Source: Ruminococcus difficilis
Lineage (GTDB): Bacteria > Bacillota_A > Clostridia > Oscillospirales > Acutalibacteraceae
NCBI RefSeq assembly: GCF_016680995.1
Contig: NZ_JAEQMG010000105.1
Coordinates: 1-54,667, forward strand
Length of the DNA: 54,667 nt
Direction: 5' to 3'
The first letter of the stretch is position 1; every line of letters begins with the position of its first letter. This document shows positions 1 through 7,986 of the stretch, one piece after another. A program made the position numbers and the translations under genes. The notes under the pieces were generated by a model. The model ran no database searches and was not told the origin of the DNA. It saw only the letters and a program-made list of their open reading frames with translations.

Positions 1-695
1 ATTTGTAGCTTGTCAGCACCAATTTCAGCTTGGGCTTTCTTCAAGTAGTTATACACCGATTTAGAATCATATACCCAAAATTGCTTTGAAAACCTTTTGC
101 AGTTATCCAGTGCGTTATCACGAACTTTATCATAAGTGCTTTTGGGGGTGCGTTCAAATTCGAGGGCATAATACTTGCCGTTTTTGACAAAGTAACCATC
201 TGGGCGATGAATGTCAAAGTCAAGTGATTTCAAAATGGATTGTCCGTTCTTTTTCTTGCCGATTTCCTTTAGTTCGCGAACGGCGTTAAAATCTCGTTCG
301 GATATGATGTCACCGAAACGAACGAAACGTGCAAAACTACCATCTTTGAGCTTACGGAGCAAACAGAAATAGACATACATATCAGCGCAACCAAGAGAAT
401 GTTCATATCGACCCAAAGTAGGTGGTCGCACGTTTCGCGGTGGTAATCCTACTGTTGTAACACCTTTTTTTGTAATATAGTTTATAGCCAATTCATTAGA
501 TTTCAAAGAAAGTCTGACGATATAATTTTCTCTCGCTAGCTTCTTCAATCTCCCAGTGCAGTAATCAATATTTTCACCTGTAATTAACGCTATATGTTTG
601 ACATTTGCAAATTCAACTTTATATAGAATCTTTAGAACCTCGTTATCAAATTCGGTAAGATTCATTCCCTTTTTATGAGCTACATAATTAGACAT
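1..695 (-). CDS. Replication-relaxation-like protein, C-terminus beyond window
   Basis: The frame stays open from an ATG at 695 to the window edge, giving at least 231 residues with no stop. AAAGGAA lies about 8 nt before this ATG. An in-frame ATG at 713 lacks a ribosome binding site. Residues about 10-75 look like a winged-helix domain (FDNEVLKILYKVEFANVKHI, then a tyrosine- and lysine-rich wing). Residues about 155-185 carry RPDGYF followed by YYALEFERT, the D...ExE spacing of a PD-(D/E)xK nuclease-like core. This wHTH plus nuclease-like layout matches the replication-relaxation (MobC/plasmid replication) proteins of Firmicutes plasmids and integrative elements, which are thought to act at a nicking or replication origin. 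That family call is from memory of motifs. The neighbouring hairpin and phased repeats fit an origin-like role, which is inference. Confidence 0.6.
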   Translation of the reverse strand, partial: MSNYVAHKKGMNLTEFDNEVLKILYKVEFANVKHIALITGENIDYCTGRLKKLARENYIVRLSLKSNELAINYITKKGVTTVGLPPRNVRPPTLGRYEHSLGCADMYVYFCLLRKLKDGSFARFVRFGDIISERDFNAVRELKEIGKKKNGQSILKSLDFDIHRPDGYFVKNGKYYALEFERTPKSTYDKVRDNALDNCKRFSKQFWVYDSKSVYNYLKKAQAEIGADKLQ

Positions 696-716
696 ACGAC
701 CATTTCCTTTCATTTA

Positions 717-836
717 GACCAAACGCCCAATCCAGTAATGCGTGTTATTCGCCAGAATTAGCATGCAGGTTCCAGTGGAGTCGTGAACTCGTTTTCACGA
801 CTCCACTGGAATACTGGGCAAATTGGGCGTTTGGTC
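717..836. repeat. Long nested inverted repeat (cruciform-like)
   Basis: Outer arms 717-731 and 822-836 are a perfect 15-bp inverted repeat (GACCAAACGCCCAAT). Inner arms 770-787 and 794-811 are a perfect 18-bp inverted repeat around a 6-nt loop. A further 6-bp pair, CCAGTA at 732-737 and TACTGG at 812-817, stacks between them. The right side is nearly continuous while the left side carries a bulge of about 32 nt (738-769). It sits directly upstream of the replication-relaxation-like gene. A third small hairpin (TTCCACCCT/AGGGTGGAA) follows at about 839-861. Confidence 0.85.
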
Positions 837-866
837 GTTCCACCCTAGAACAAGGGTGGAATTAGT

Positions 867-895
867 TTGATTTTTGATAATAAAACTGATATAAT
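867..895 (+). promoter_or_regulatory. Predicted sigma-A promoter into an ORF-less stretch
   Basis: TTGATT at 867-872 and TATAAT at 890-895 are separated by exactly 17 nt. No open frame with a ribosome binding site follows. The next plus-strand signal is the strong terminator hairpin at 1137-1184, so a transcript of about 280 nt is possible. Confidence 0.55.
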
Positions 896-971
896 AGTGT
901 CATAGATAATCTCATAAAGAAATACTGAATTTGATGAAAGTTCTGAAACCATGTTTCTTCCTATAATAATT

Positions 972-1001
972 TGTCAAGAATTCTGTCAATATTTTTGTCA
1001 A
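972..1001. repeat. Three TGTCAA repeats with 12-bp period
   Basis: TGTCAA occurs at 972-977, 984-989 and 996-1001, exactly 12 nt apart. The second and third copies extend to TGTCAATAT. The phasing resembles iterons or stacked regulator sites. They lie inside the possible transcript from the promoter at 867-895. Confidence 0.6.
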
Positions 1002-1120
1002 TATCTTTATGAAATCAAGTGAAATGAAATGAAAAGATATGTTTTCAACACTACACAGAAAGCGCATTAAATGTGGGGTTTTGAAGATTTATGAAAAATT
1101 ATGTAATGCGTATCTGGTAT

Positions 1121-1208
1121 TTCAAATCCTGTCACCTCGACCAAATAAAAAGGACTGCTTCGGCAGTCCTTTTTATTTGGTCGAAATAGGAATGTGACAG
1201 GATTTGAA
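1121..1208. repeat. Mirrored tRNA 3' end around a terminator, unit 1
   Basis: The left side reads TTCAAATCCTGTCACCTCGA then CCA at 1121-1143, like a tRNA T-loop, 3' T-stem, acceptor strand and CCA. No matching 5' T-stem or tRNA body precedes it. A 22-bp perfect hairpin follows (1137-1158 with 1163-1184, TTCG loop, T-rich right arm), which is a strong bidirectional terminator. The inverted copy GTGACAGGATTTGAA is at 1194-1208. Confidence 0.7.
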
Positions 1209-1321
1209 AGGGCGTTAAGAAAACAGTCCGGCGGACTGTTTTTAGCCCGTGGAGTTAGGTAAAGGCAAGTCAGGAGCAGCGTACATCATGCGATATGAAT
1301 GTGATCTCCATATTCAACGTC

Positions 1322-1408
1322 GTCACCTCGACCATAGAAAAAAGGACACTCATGTGAGTGTCCTTTTTTCTATTATCTCCGAAAGTCGGAGAGGTGACAG
1401 GATTTGAA
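1322..1408. repeat. Mirrored tRNA 3' end around a terminator, unit 2
   Basis: GTCACCTCGACCA at 1322-1334 repeats the end of unit 1. A 19-bp hairpin follows (1334-1352 with 1355-1373), ending in a T-run. The inverted GTGACAGGATTTGAA is at 1394-1408. The T-loop part of the left copy is missing, so this unit is shorter on that side. The two units are about 190 bp apart. A smaller hairpin (AAAACAGTCC/GGACTGTTTT) lies between them near 1218-1241. Confidence 0.7.
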
Positions 1409-1441
1409 GGCGAACGTGCCCGCAATATAAGCGTCAGTGCA

Positions 1442-3520
1442 TTATCCCATATTCATCATTTGCTCTTCGATTTGAGGAATGTAAAACTTTGCCAAGCCGC
1501 GACCGTTCGGATGGATACCGCGATTGTTAACGCCGTCATCATCAAAAATATAATTCTGATAGCAATAGCGATAATCACCGTCCAATCCGGAACGATATAA
1601 ATCAGCTATATAGGATCTATTCCCGCCGTATTTTTTCGTCAAATCACATGCTCCTGTGCCATAGATTCTTTGATTATATTTCGTACCCCAAGCCATTTCA
1701 TGTGAACGTACATAAATAATAGGAGCATTTTTCATTTTGCTGTTTTTCGCCTCGGAGTCAGTGCCCGCCATGAGCTTTATTGCTTTTGTAAAGCCCGACT
1801 CAAAGGAGCTTTCAGTTGCATAATACGCCGGCAATAACGTTTTTCTGTGACCGTACAGATTATGGTATTCCGTTCTCTCAGACCAACCCGAATACTCGTT
1901 TGCAGGGCAGTAATCATAATCATATACACGACCGGTCTTTTGTACAGAATATCTGATATTATCTAAACCGGTATCGTTTGTACCGCCGTTGAATATAATC
2001 AAATCCGCTTGCTGACCTTCTCTGATAGCCGTTCTCACTTGATTGGGGATATGAGATTTATAAGGAGCGTCAAACGCAAATTGCCATTCTGCCGAAGATC
2101 CTCTGCTTGTATTAGGAGAAAGCTCTACTGCCATCGTGGCGCCGGGATAAGAATAATCGATATATTTCATGCCGTACTTTGTACCGATCATATCACAGAC
2201 CCCTTCATAACGTGTATAATCGTAACGAGCATACCGTTTTTCCGGATAATTGTTGCGTTGATTATCCGGGAGTGTATCCTTATAACCCTGATTGCTGTTG
2301 ATGGGATCACCGCGACCGTGTATAATACTGTCGCCGAAAGTGACCAGCTGTTTGCCGTGCCACTTTTTATACAGCTTCAAGCATTCGATACAGTGATCCA
2401 TCTCATCGGCAGTGACCAAACGATTCGGATACAGCTTTCCGTAATAATCCGGTAAAAACCAACCGTAATGCGCCGCTGTATTGATACTTCGATTGGTTGT
2501 ATCCTTTGCATAATAATAATCGCCCGATCTGGTCAGCATGGATGTATTGTTCGCAGCATTATGGATCGAGCTGATCGGTTTTGTCGGATATCGATACGCG
2601 AGCTTGAGGCTGTTCGCGATAAACTGTCTGGTGGGCGCGGTATTCCTTAACGAAACCAGACGTTCACGCGTTCCGGCGTTATAAAAGCCATTGTCATAGG
2701 CTGTTTTCATCACGGAGGAAGCCCCATCGCCGATATAACCCGGACACTCCGAGAAATCGGAATCATAGATATCCATCGACCACATCAGCGCGTAATACCA
2801 GCCCGCGGCATCGGTGATCATCGGTCGATACTCGAGCGTATCGGAATAATCCTTTGGCATATGATACGGTGTAACACCCGCATCGCTCAGCTTGTATCTG
2901 CCGTCGGTCGCGTAAACACGATAGGCGCGCAGGCGTGTGACGTCGCTAAGCTCAGGTGACGTAGGCGTATGCTCAAATGACGTACCGGTGTAATCCGTGG
3001 CGATCGTTCTCCATGTGTTCTCTCCTGCATAACGCATTTCAATTGTATACTTCGGCGCTGTATTCGTCCATGAAAAGCGGTAGGTATAGGTATCGTCATT
3101 ATTACGCTTGCTTGTCACTTTGCCTACTACAGGCATATCATAGTATTTCACATACCAACCTGATGAATTAAAACCGGAAGCAAATGTCTTTTCATCTTTA
3201 TTGATACATCGGATCGTATAGGTATAGCCCTTACCGGCGTGAACATCGCGTTCAACAAAAGACGTATTAGCGGTAGTTGTCATTTTACTCCAACCGTTCG
3301 AGGTTTTGTAATAAACGCGGTACAAAACATCGTTGCCCTTACTGTCCCATGTAAACCTGATCCCGCCGTCGATCGCCTCGATCTCCGTAAATCCGGGTGC
3401 AGACACATTGGCGGCAGTCGCTGTCGGTACAAAGAATCCCGCGAAAACGGAAACCAAAAGAACTGTGACCAGAATAATACTGAGAAACAGCTTCATAACG
3501 GATAAAAATCTTTTCATCAT
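1442..3520 (-). CDS. Secreted FN3 / SGNH-hydrolase protein
   Basis: Encodes 692 residues. The start is ATG at 3520 behind AAGGAGGAG. A signal peptide covers about residues 1-36, with hydrophobic core LFLSIILVTVLLVSVFAGFF and a TATA-A cleavage region. Two fibronectin type III-like beta domains lie at about 40-125 and 130-225. A middle region at about 230-385 has two repeats resembling S-layer homology modules, such as FIANSLKLAY and GWFLPDYYGKLYP. The C-terminal SGNH/GDSL domain has block I FGDSI near residue 395, block III GGTND near 511 and a block V-like HPN near 671, so the catalytic set looks complete. It is probably an extracellular esterase or deacetylase acting on polysaccharide or cell wall. 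The gene stands alone on the minus strand. Substrate and SLH-like assignment are inference. Confidence 0.75.
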   Translation of the reverse strand: MMKRFLSVMKLFLSIILVTVLLVSVFAGFFVPTATAANVSAPGFTEIEAIDGGIRFTWDSKGNDVLYRVYYKTSNGWSKMTTTANTSFVERDVHAGKGYTYTIRCINKDEKTFASGFNSSGWYVKYYDMPVVGKVTSKRNNDDTYTYRFSWTNTAPKYTIEMRYAGENTWRTIATDYTGTSFEHTPTSPELSDVTRLRAYRVYATDGRYKLSDAGVTPYHMPKDYSDTLEYRPMITDAAGWYYALMWSMDIYDSDFSECPGYIGDGASSVMKTAYDNGFYNAGTRERLVSLRNTAPTRQFIANSLKLAYRYPTKPISSIHNAANNTSMLTRSGDYYYAKDTTNRSINTAAHYGWFLPDYYGKLYPNRLVTADEMDHCIECLKLYKKWHGKQLVTFGDSIIHGRGDPINSNQGYKDTLPDNQRNNYPEKRYARYDYTRYEGVCDMIGTKYGMKYIDYSYPGATMAVELSPNTSRGSSAEWQFAFDAPYKSHIPNQVRTAIREGQQADLIIFNGGTNDTGLDNIRYSVQKTGRVYDYDYCPANEYSGWSERTEYHNLYGHRKTLLPAYYATESSFESGFTKAIKLMAGTDSEAKNSKMKNAPIIYVRSHEMAWGTKYNQRIYGTGACDLTKKYGGNRSYIADLYRSGLDGDYRYCYQNYIFDDDGVNNRGIHPNGRGLAKFYIPQIEEQMMNMG

Positions 3521-3795
3521 AATCTCCTCCTTGGAATTTGCTATGAGAGTTTTGTTTCTATCAATATGGGAATACAGATCCCTTTTGTATAAAGATGTGA
3601 AAAGATTTGATGATCAATGAGGATTTTACCTTATATACCCCCAAAAGCGGTGAGTGTGACATCAAGTGTGACATATAAAAAAGCGTCGAAGCAAAATTCA
3701 TCCCCTCAATGTCGCGATTATTCAGTTATAATCAGAAAAAATGATAATTGTAAACATATTTTTAACAATAAGTTCGGGATCAACAACTATCCCGG

Positions 3796-3822
3796 AGAGC
3801 GTTTCAAACCGCTCTATTTTTG
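3796..3822 (+). terminator. Hairpin plus T-run in the divergent gap before pcrA
   Basis: AGAGCG (3796-3801) pairs with CGCTCT (3810-3815) and is followed by ATTTTTG. A second small hairpin, CGGGAT/ATCCCG, sits just upstream at about 3775-3794. In the 396-bp gap (3521-3916) I also see the direct repeat GTGACATCAAGTGTGACAT near 3655-3674 and nothing that codes. Confidence 0.5.
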
Positions 3823-3916
3823 TTACAACATTGAAATTATTATCATTATCAACAAGAATTATAGAATGATTTTGATGTGATACAATGGGTCTCGAATTTA
3901 GTGACAGAGGGATAAT

Positions 3917-6124
3917 ATGACGAATATAGATGAAATCAAAGCACAGTTTTCTTCGCTGAACAATATGCAGCAAAAGGCGATCTTCCAGACGGAAGGCCCC
4001 GTGCTGATCTTAGCCGGCGCGGGCTCGGGCAAGACCACCGTACTGGTCAACCGTATCGCGTATATCATCAAGGCGGGGCTTGCCGAGCCGTGGCAGATTC
4101 TCGCGATCACCTTCACCAATAAGGCGGCGGGTGAGCTGAAAGAAAGGATCGAAGCCGTCGGCGGCGAGGGCGCCGAGGAAGTATGGGCGGCGACCTTCCA
4201 TTGCACCTGCGCGCGTATTCTCAGACGCTGGGGCGACCGACTCGGCTTTACGAGCCACTTCACCATTTATGATACCGATGATTCACGCCGCTTGATGAAA
4301 GAGATCATGAAACAGCTGAACATCGACGAGAAGTTCCTTTCTCATAAAACCGTCCTCAACGAGATCTCAAAGTATAAAGATAAGATGAAGGAACCGGCAG
4401 ACGTCAAGACCGACGCTTCCTATGACAGCCGGTTGAAGTATATCGCGCAGGCGTATGAGCTGTATCAACAGCGCCTGCTGACCTCTGACGCGATGGACTT
4501 CGACGATCTGATCTGCAACACTATCAAGCTGTTTGAGCAGAATCAGGATGTGCTCGAATTCTATCAGCGCCGTTTCAAATACATCATGGTGGACGAGTAT
4601 CAGGACACCAACAAGAGTCAATATCAATTGATCAGTCTGCTTTCCCGCGCGAGAAACAATCTGTGCGTCGTCGGTGATGACGACCAGAGTATTTATCGTT
4701 TCCGCGGCGCGACGATCGAAAACATCCTCAGCTTTGAGAGCGAGTTCAAGGGCGCTGTCGTCATTCGTCTGGAGCAGAATTACCGCAGTACCGGCACCAT
4801 CCTTGACGCGGCGAACCATGTGATCAAGAACAATGTCGAGCGCAAGGGCAAAACCTTATGGACTGAGAATCCGCAGGGTGAGCGCATCACCGTGCATACC
4901 GCGCCGAACGAGAGGGAAGAGGCGATGTATATCGCGCGCACCATCCTTGACGGCGCCGCCGCGGGACGCAGCTTCTCCGATTACGCGATCCTTTACCGCA
5001 TGAACGCCCAGAGTAACGCGGTCGAGCAGGCATTATCCCGTTCGGGAATCCCGCACCGCGTGATCGGCGGTCACCGCTTCTATGACCGTGAAGAGATCAA
5101 GGACATGACGTCCTATTTACAAGTTATCAACAATCCTCATGACGATATCCGTCTGCGCCGCATCATCAACAAGCCCAAGCGCGCGATCGGTGAAGCGACC
5201 ATGACAAAGGTTGCCGAGATCGGCGCCGGGATCGGAGAAAGCGTCTATTCCGTCATCAAGCACGCCTCCGATTATCCCACCTTATCCCGTGCCGCTGTGA
5301 AGCTCGAGAATTTCGCCAAGCTCATCGACGGTCTGATCGAAGCGTCGGAATCGGGTGATTATTCTATTGCAGAATTATACAACCTGATATTAGAGCATAC
5401 CGACTACAAGAATTACCTGATCGCCGAGAAGGATGACTACGAACAGCGTATCGAGAATATCGACGAGTTGTCCTCCAACATCATCAAGTTCCAGGAGGAT
5501 TACGGTGATGACGCGACCCTCGGCGCTTTCCTCGAAGAGATCTCTCTGATGACGGATATCGACAACTATGACGCCGAGACCGACAGCGTCGTGATGATGA
5601 CGCTCCATTCCGCGAAAGGTCTGGAATTCCCGGTCGTTTTCATCCCCGGTATGGAGGACGGCGTATTTCCGTCGATGGCAACCATCATGGAGGCGGGCGA
5701 GTTGAACGAAGAACGCCGCTTAGCGTATGTCGGCATCACCCGCGCAAAGGAAAAGCTCTATTTGATCAAGACGCGTGAGCGTATGCTGTTCGGCTCCACG
5801 ACCCATAACCGTGAATCGCGCTTTGTCAGCGAGATTCCCGGTGAGCTGGTTGAGAGAACGGGTAACGAAAATGTTTACGCCAACCACAAATTTGAGTATC
5901 AGCCGCAGCAAAAGTTCGATCCCTTCGCAAAGAAAAAGCCAGTTACAAAGCCCACTACCAACAAGTACAGCGTGGGCAATACCGTTTATCATAAGGTTTT
6001 CGGCACGGGAATGATACTTACCGCTACGCCGATGGGTAACGATACCATGCTGGAGATCGCCTTTGATAAGGTCGGCACCAAAACGCTGATGGCGAACTTT
6101 GCCAAGATGGAGATCATAAAATAA
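3917..6124 (+). CDS. pcrA: ATP-dependent DNA helicase PcrA/UvrD
   Basis: Superfamily 1A 3'-5' DNA helicase of 735 residues, the usual PcrA length. It unwinds DNA in nucleotide excision and mismatch repair, strips RecA, and supports replication through transcription units. Visible motifs in order are Walker A AGAGSGKTT (33-41), motif II DEYQDTN (about 226), motif III VVGDDDQSIYRFRG (about 252), motif IV LEQNYRST (about 285), and motifs V/VI including SAKGLEFPVVF and VGITRAKEKLYL (about 605). The C-terminus (about 685-735, VYHKVFGTGMIL and onward) is the Tudor-like PcrA tail that in Bacillus binds RNA polymerase. ATG 3917 follows GAGGGATAAT. The gene is monocistronic, with no clear terminator before the repeat cluster downstream. 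Confidence 0.95.
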   Translation: MTNIDEIKAQFSSLNNMQQKAIFQTEGPVLILAGAGSGKTTVLVNRIAYIIKAGLAEPWQILAITFTNKAAGELKERIEAVGGEGAEEVWAATFHCTCARILRRWGDRLGFTSHFTIYDTDDSRRLMKEIMKQLNIDEKFLSHKTVLNEISKYKDKMKEPADVKTDASYDSRLKYIAQAYELYQQRLLTSDAMDFDDLICNTIKLFEQNQDVLEFYQRRFKYIMVDEYQDTNKSQYQLISLLSRARNNLCVVGDDDQSIYRFRGATIENILSFESEFKGAVVIRLEQNYRSTGTILDAANHVIKNNVERKGKTLWTENPQGERITVHTAPNEREEAMYIARTILDGAAAGRSFSDYAILYRMNAQSNAVEQALSRSGIPHRVIGGHRFYDREEIKDMTSYLQVINNPHDDIRLRRIINKPKRAIGEATMTKVAEIGAGIGESVYSVIKHASDYPTLSRAAVKLENFAKLIDGLIEASESGDYSIAELYNLILEHTDYKNYLIAEKDDYEQRIENIDELSSNIIKFQEDYGDDATLGAFLEEISLMTDIDNYDAETDSVVMMTLHSAKGLEFPVVFIPGMEDGVFPSMATIMEAGELNEERRLAYVGITRAKEKLYLIKTRERMLFGSTTHNRESRFVSEIPGELVERTGNENVYANHKFEYQPQQKFDPFAKKKPVTKPTTNKYSVGNTVYHKVFGTGMILTATPMGNDTMLEIAFDKVGTKTLMANFAKMEIIK

Positions 6125-6137
6125 GTTAACATATATG

Positions 6138-6292
6138 TTGAGATTGCCACTCGCCGAATTTGCTGAAGTCGGTTGATTGATACAATCCCTCAGTCGCCAA
6201 CAGGCGACAGCCTCCTCGCCGGAAGCGGCTCCCCCTCTGTCGCTGCGCGACGTCTCCCCAACGGGGAGCACCTTTACCAAAGGGAGCCCCAT
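6138..6292. repeat. Dispersed intergenic repeats (families A and B, degenerate)
   Basis: Begins with TTGAGATTGCCAC (family A, see 21696) without a recognisable right end. It runs into a family B copy from about 6184: CCTCAGTCGCC, a GGCGAC inverted core, then an enlarged insert with CTCCCC/GGGGAG, ending in AAAGGGAGCC. Other family B copies are at 23504 and 27954. No coding capacity is apparent. Confidence 0.6.
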
Positions 6293-6317
6293 ATCGATTT
6301 ATTATTCACAAAACAAG

Positions 6318-6373
6318 AAAACCTCCGTATTATGTAATGATGTAATCCATCAAATACATTTTTTGGAGGTTTT
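6318..6373 (+). promoter_or_regulatory. Hairpin sequestering the ribosome binding site of the next gene
   Basis: AAAACCTCC at 6318-6326 is perfectly complementary to GGAGGTTTT at 6365-6373. The latter contains the only Shine-Dalgarno sequence of the gene starting at ATG 6378. Within the loop ATGTA can pair with TACAT, and GATG with CATC, giving a nested stem. A translational switch or attenuator is inferred; the complementarity is directly visible. Confidence 0.55.
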
Positions 6374-6377
6374 ACTT

Positions 6378-7193
6378 ATGCCTGATAATGTAAATGAAAC
6401 GGCATCCGCGCGTACTCAGGGCGAACCGGTCTGCATTGACGCCAGGCGCGTATATGACAGCTGCGGCGACAAAGACTGTCTGTCCGACCTTCCTGTCTAT
6501 CTCAGCGACGCTTCACAGGCGCTGATCGACAACGCGGTCAACGTCCGTATCCGTAACGCGGATGTACTGAACGTGATGTTGGATATCGAGCCGGTACCCT
6601 TTAACCGCGGCTTCTATTCCATCGACATCACCTTCTTCTTTTCCGTCACACTGGACGTCTATTCCTCTCCCAACACCGCGCCTCAGCAGGTCGAGGGCTT
6701 GTGTATCTCGGACAAAAAGGTGATCCTGTACGGCTCGGAGGGCAATGTCCGCGTATTCTCGTCGGATATGACGGCGGATGATTATGATACACAGAACACG
6801 CCTGCCCGCAGTCTGCCGACCGCCAATGTACAGGTCGCGAAGCCGATCGCGTTGGCAGTTAATGTCAAAGGCAAAAAGCCCTGTCACAAGGTGTGCCACA
6901 AGATCCCGTCCGCGGTGCTGCAGCAGATCGGCGGCAATATCAGCGAGAGGGGAGAGCGCGTTGTGCTCGCGACCCTCGGCGTATTCTCTATCGTACAGCT
7001 CCTGCGCAATGTGCAGATGCTGATCCCGTCCTACGATTTCTGTATTCCCGAAAAGCGCTGTGAAAGCTCGACCGACAGCCCCTGCGAGATGTTCTCGCGC
7101 CTCGACTTCCCGACAGACGAATTCTTCCCGCCGAATGTTGTGGAGAATAATCCCGATAACGGCGGCGGTTGCGGCTGCGGCTGCAACGATTAG
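6378..7193 (+). CDS. Conserved clostridial protein of unknown function, Cys-rich tail
   Basis: Encodes 271 residues. The frame is open further upstream, but ATG 6378 has GGAGG 8 nt before it and upstream codons run through repeat DNA, so I take 6378. I do not recognise a named domain. The body appears to be all-beta, with charged conserved-looking stretches (CIDARRVYDSCGDKDCLSDL near the start; EPVPFNRGFYSIDITFFF at about 74-91). There is no signal peptide or membrane segment. Cysteines cluster near the start, in CHKVCHK (about 172-178) and in a glycine-cysteine tail GGGCGCGC before the stop. I recall similar uncharacterised proteins in many spore-forming Clostridia, so a spore coat or sporulation role is possible but unproven. 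It is followed at once by a terminator. Confidence 0.6.
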   Translation: MPDNVNETASARTQGEPVCIDARRVYDSCGDKDCLSDLPVYLSDASQALIDNAVNVRIRNADVLNVMLDIEPVPFNRGFYSIDITFFFSVTLDVYSSPNTAPQQVEGLCISDKKVILYGSEGNVRVFSSDMTADDYDTQNTPARSLPTANVQVAKPIALAVNVKGKKPCHKVCHKIPSAVLQQIGGNISERGERVVLATLGVFSIVQLLRNVQMLIPSYDFCIPEKRCESSTDSPCEMFSRLDFPTDEFFPPNVVENNPDNGGGCGCGCND

Positions 7194-7210
7194 CCATCAC
7201 ATAACAGAAC

Positions 7211-7243
7211 CCTCTTGCCGACAAAGCAAGAGGGTCATTTTTA
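7211..7243 (+). terminator. Intrinsic terminator
   Basis: ACCCTCTTGC pairs with GCAAGAGGGT around a 7-nt loop, followed by CATTTTTAT. It separates the 6378 gene from the convergent HAD gene and may work in both directions. Confidence 0.8.
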
Positions 7244-7825
7244 TGTTCGCAGGTTCTTTTTGTGTTGATTAAAATCCCAGTCGTTCAGCTCTTCGCCCTT
7301 GACGATGTACGCTTTATCCGCCAACAGCGCCAGCGGTTCATCCGAATAGCTGTCCGAATAAAAGCTCTCGATATGACCGTCGGGATAAAGCTCACGGAAG
7401 CGTTTGACCTTTTCGGCATGATAGCAGTTGAGCCCGTCGTATTTGCCGGTACGGATATCGACCTTGGACGCGATCACCGTGATATGCAGCTTATCTTCCA
7501 GCGGCTTGAGCAAAAACTCGGGGGACGCGGAGATGATCACATCATCATCCCGATGGGTCTTTCGATAGAATTCTTTGATCCCGCCGATCTTCTCCCGCCA
7601 GAATCGTTTCACATCCTCTTCGCCGTTGATCACCTTCAAAAACCGATACATCCGTTCCTTGAATTCGGTCTTGGTACCGATATGAAAGGCGTAGTAACGC
7701 AGGGTAGAAAACCCGATCAACGGTACATACAACAGGGTTTTCGGATGATGCCGAAAGCACCAAAAGAAGAAATGGCGCGTGGAATCGCCATGATAGATGG
7801 TCTCGTCAAAATCATATACATTCAT
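7241..7825 (-). CDS. HAD-superfamily IB phosphatase
   Basis: Encodes 194 residues. ATG 7825 lies behind AAGGATAACAATT. The N-terminal YDFDETI (nucleophile D5, general acid D7) is HAD motif I. SASPE (about residue 103) is motif II. The later SFYSDSYSDEPL supplies the acidic motif IV pair. A helical cap with RHFFFWCFRHHPKTLLYVPL lies between motif I and motif II, as in SerB-like subfamily IB enzymes. The family removes phosphate from small molecules such as phosphoserine or phospholipid head groups. The substrate cannot be told here. The gene is convergent with the 6378 gene and divergent from the DUF5685 operon. Confidence 0.8.
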   Translation of the reverse strand: MNVYDFDETIYHGDSTRHFFFWCFRHHPKTLLYVPLIGFSTLRYYAFHIGTKTEFKERMYRFLKVINGEEDVKRFWREKIGGIKEFYRKTHRDDDVIISASPEFLLKPLEDKLHITVIASKVDIRTGKYDGLNCYHAEKVKRFRELYPDGHIESFYSDSYSDEPLALLADKAYIVKGEELNDWDFNQHKKNLRT

Positions 7826-7986
7826 AATTGTTATCCTTGTTAATAATCAGTGTAATCATGAAACGGCTCTATTATAGCGCTGTTTTGCGAAAAATACAAC
7901 CGTATCAACAGGAAAATTCATATATTGTTAATGTATACGGCGGCAAAATATGATAAAATATTGAAAATAATATGGGGGAGAAGGAC

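Noticed and set aside
6177..6377. N-terminal 67-residue extension of the 6378 gene
   Set aside because: It would translate the dispersed repeats and the hairpin arm and bypass the only good ribosome binding site.
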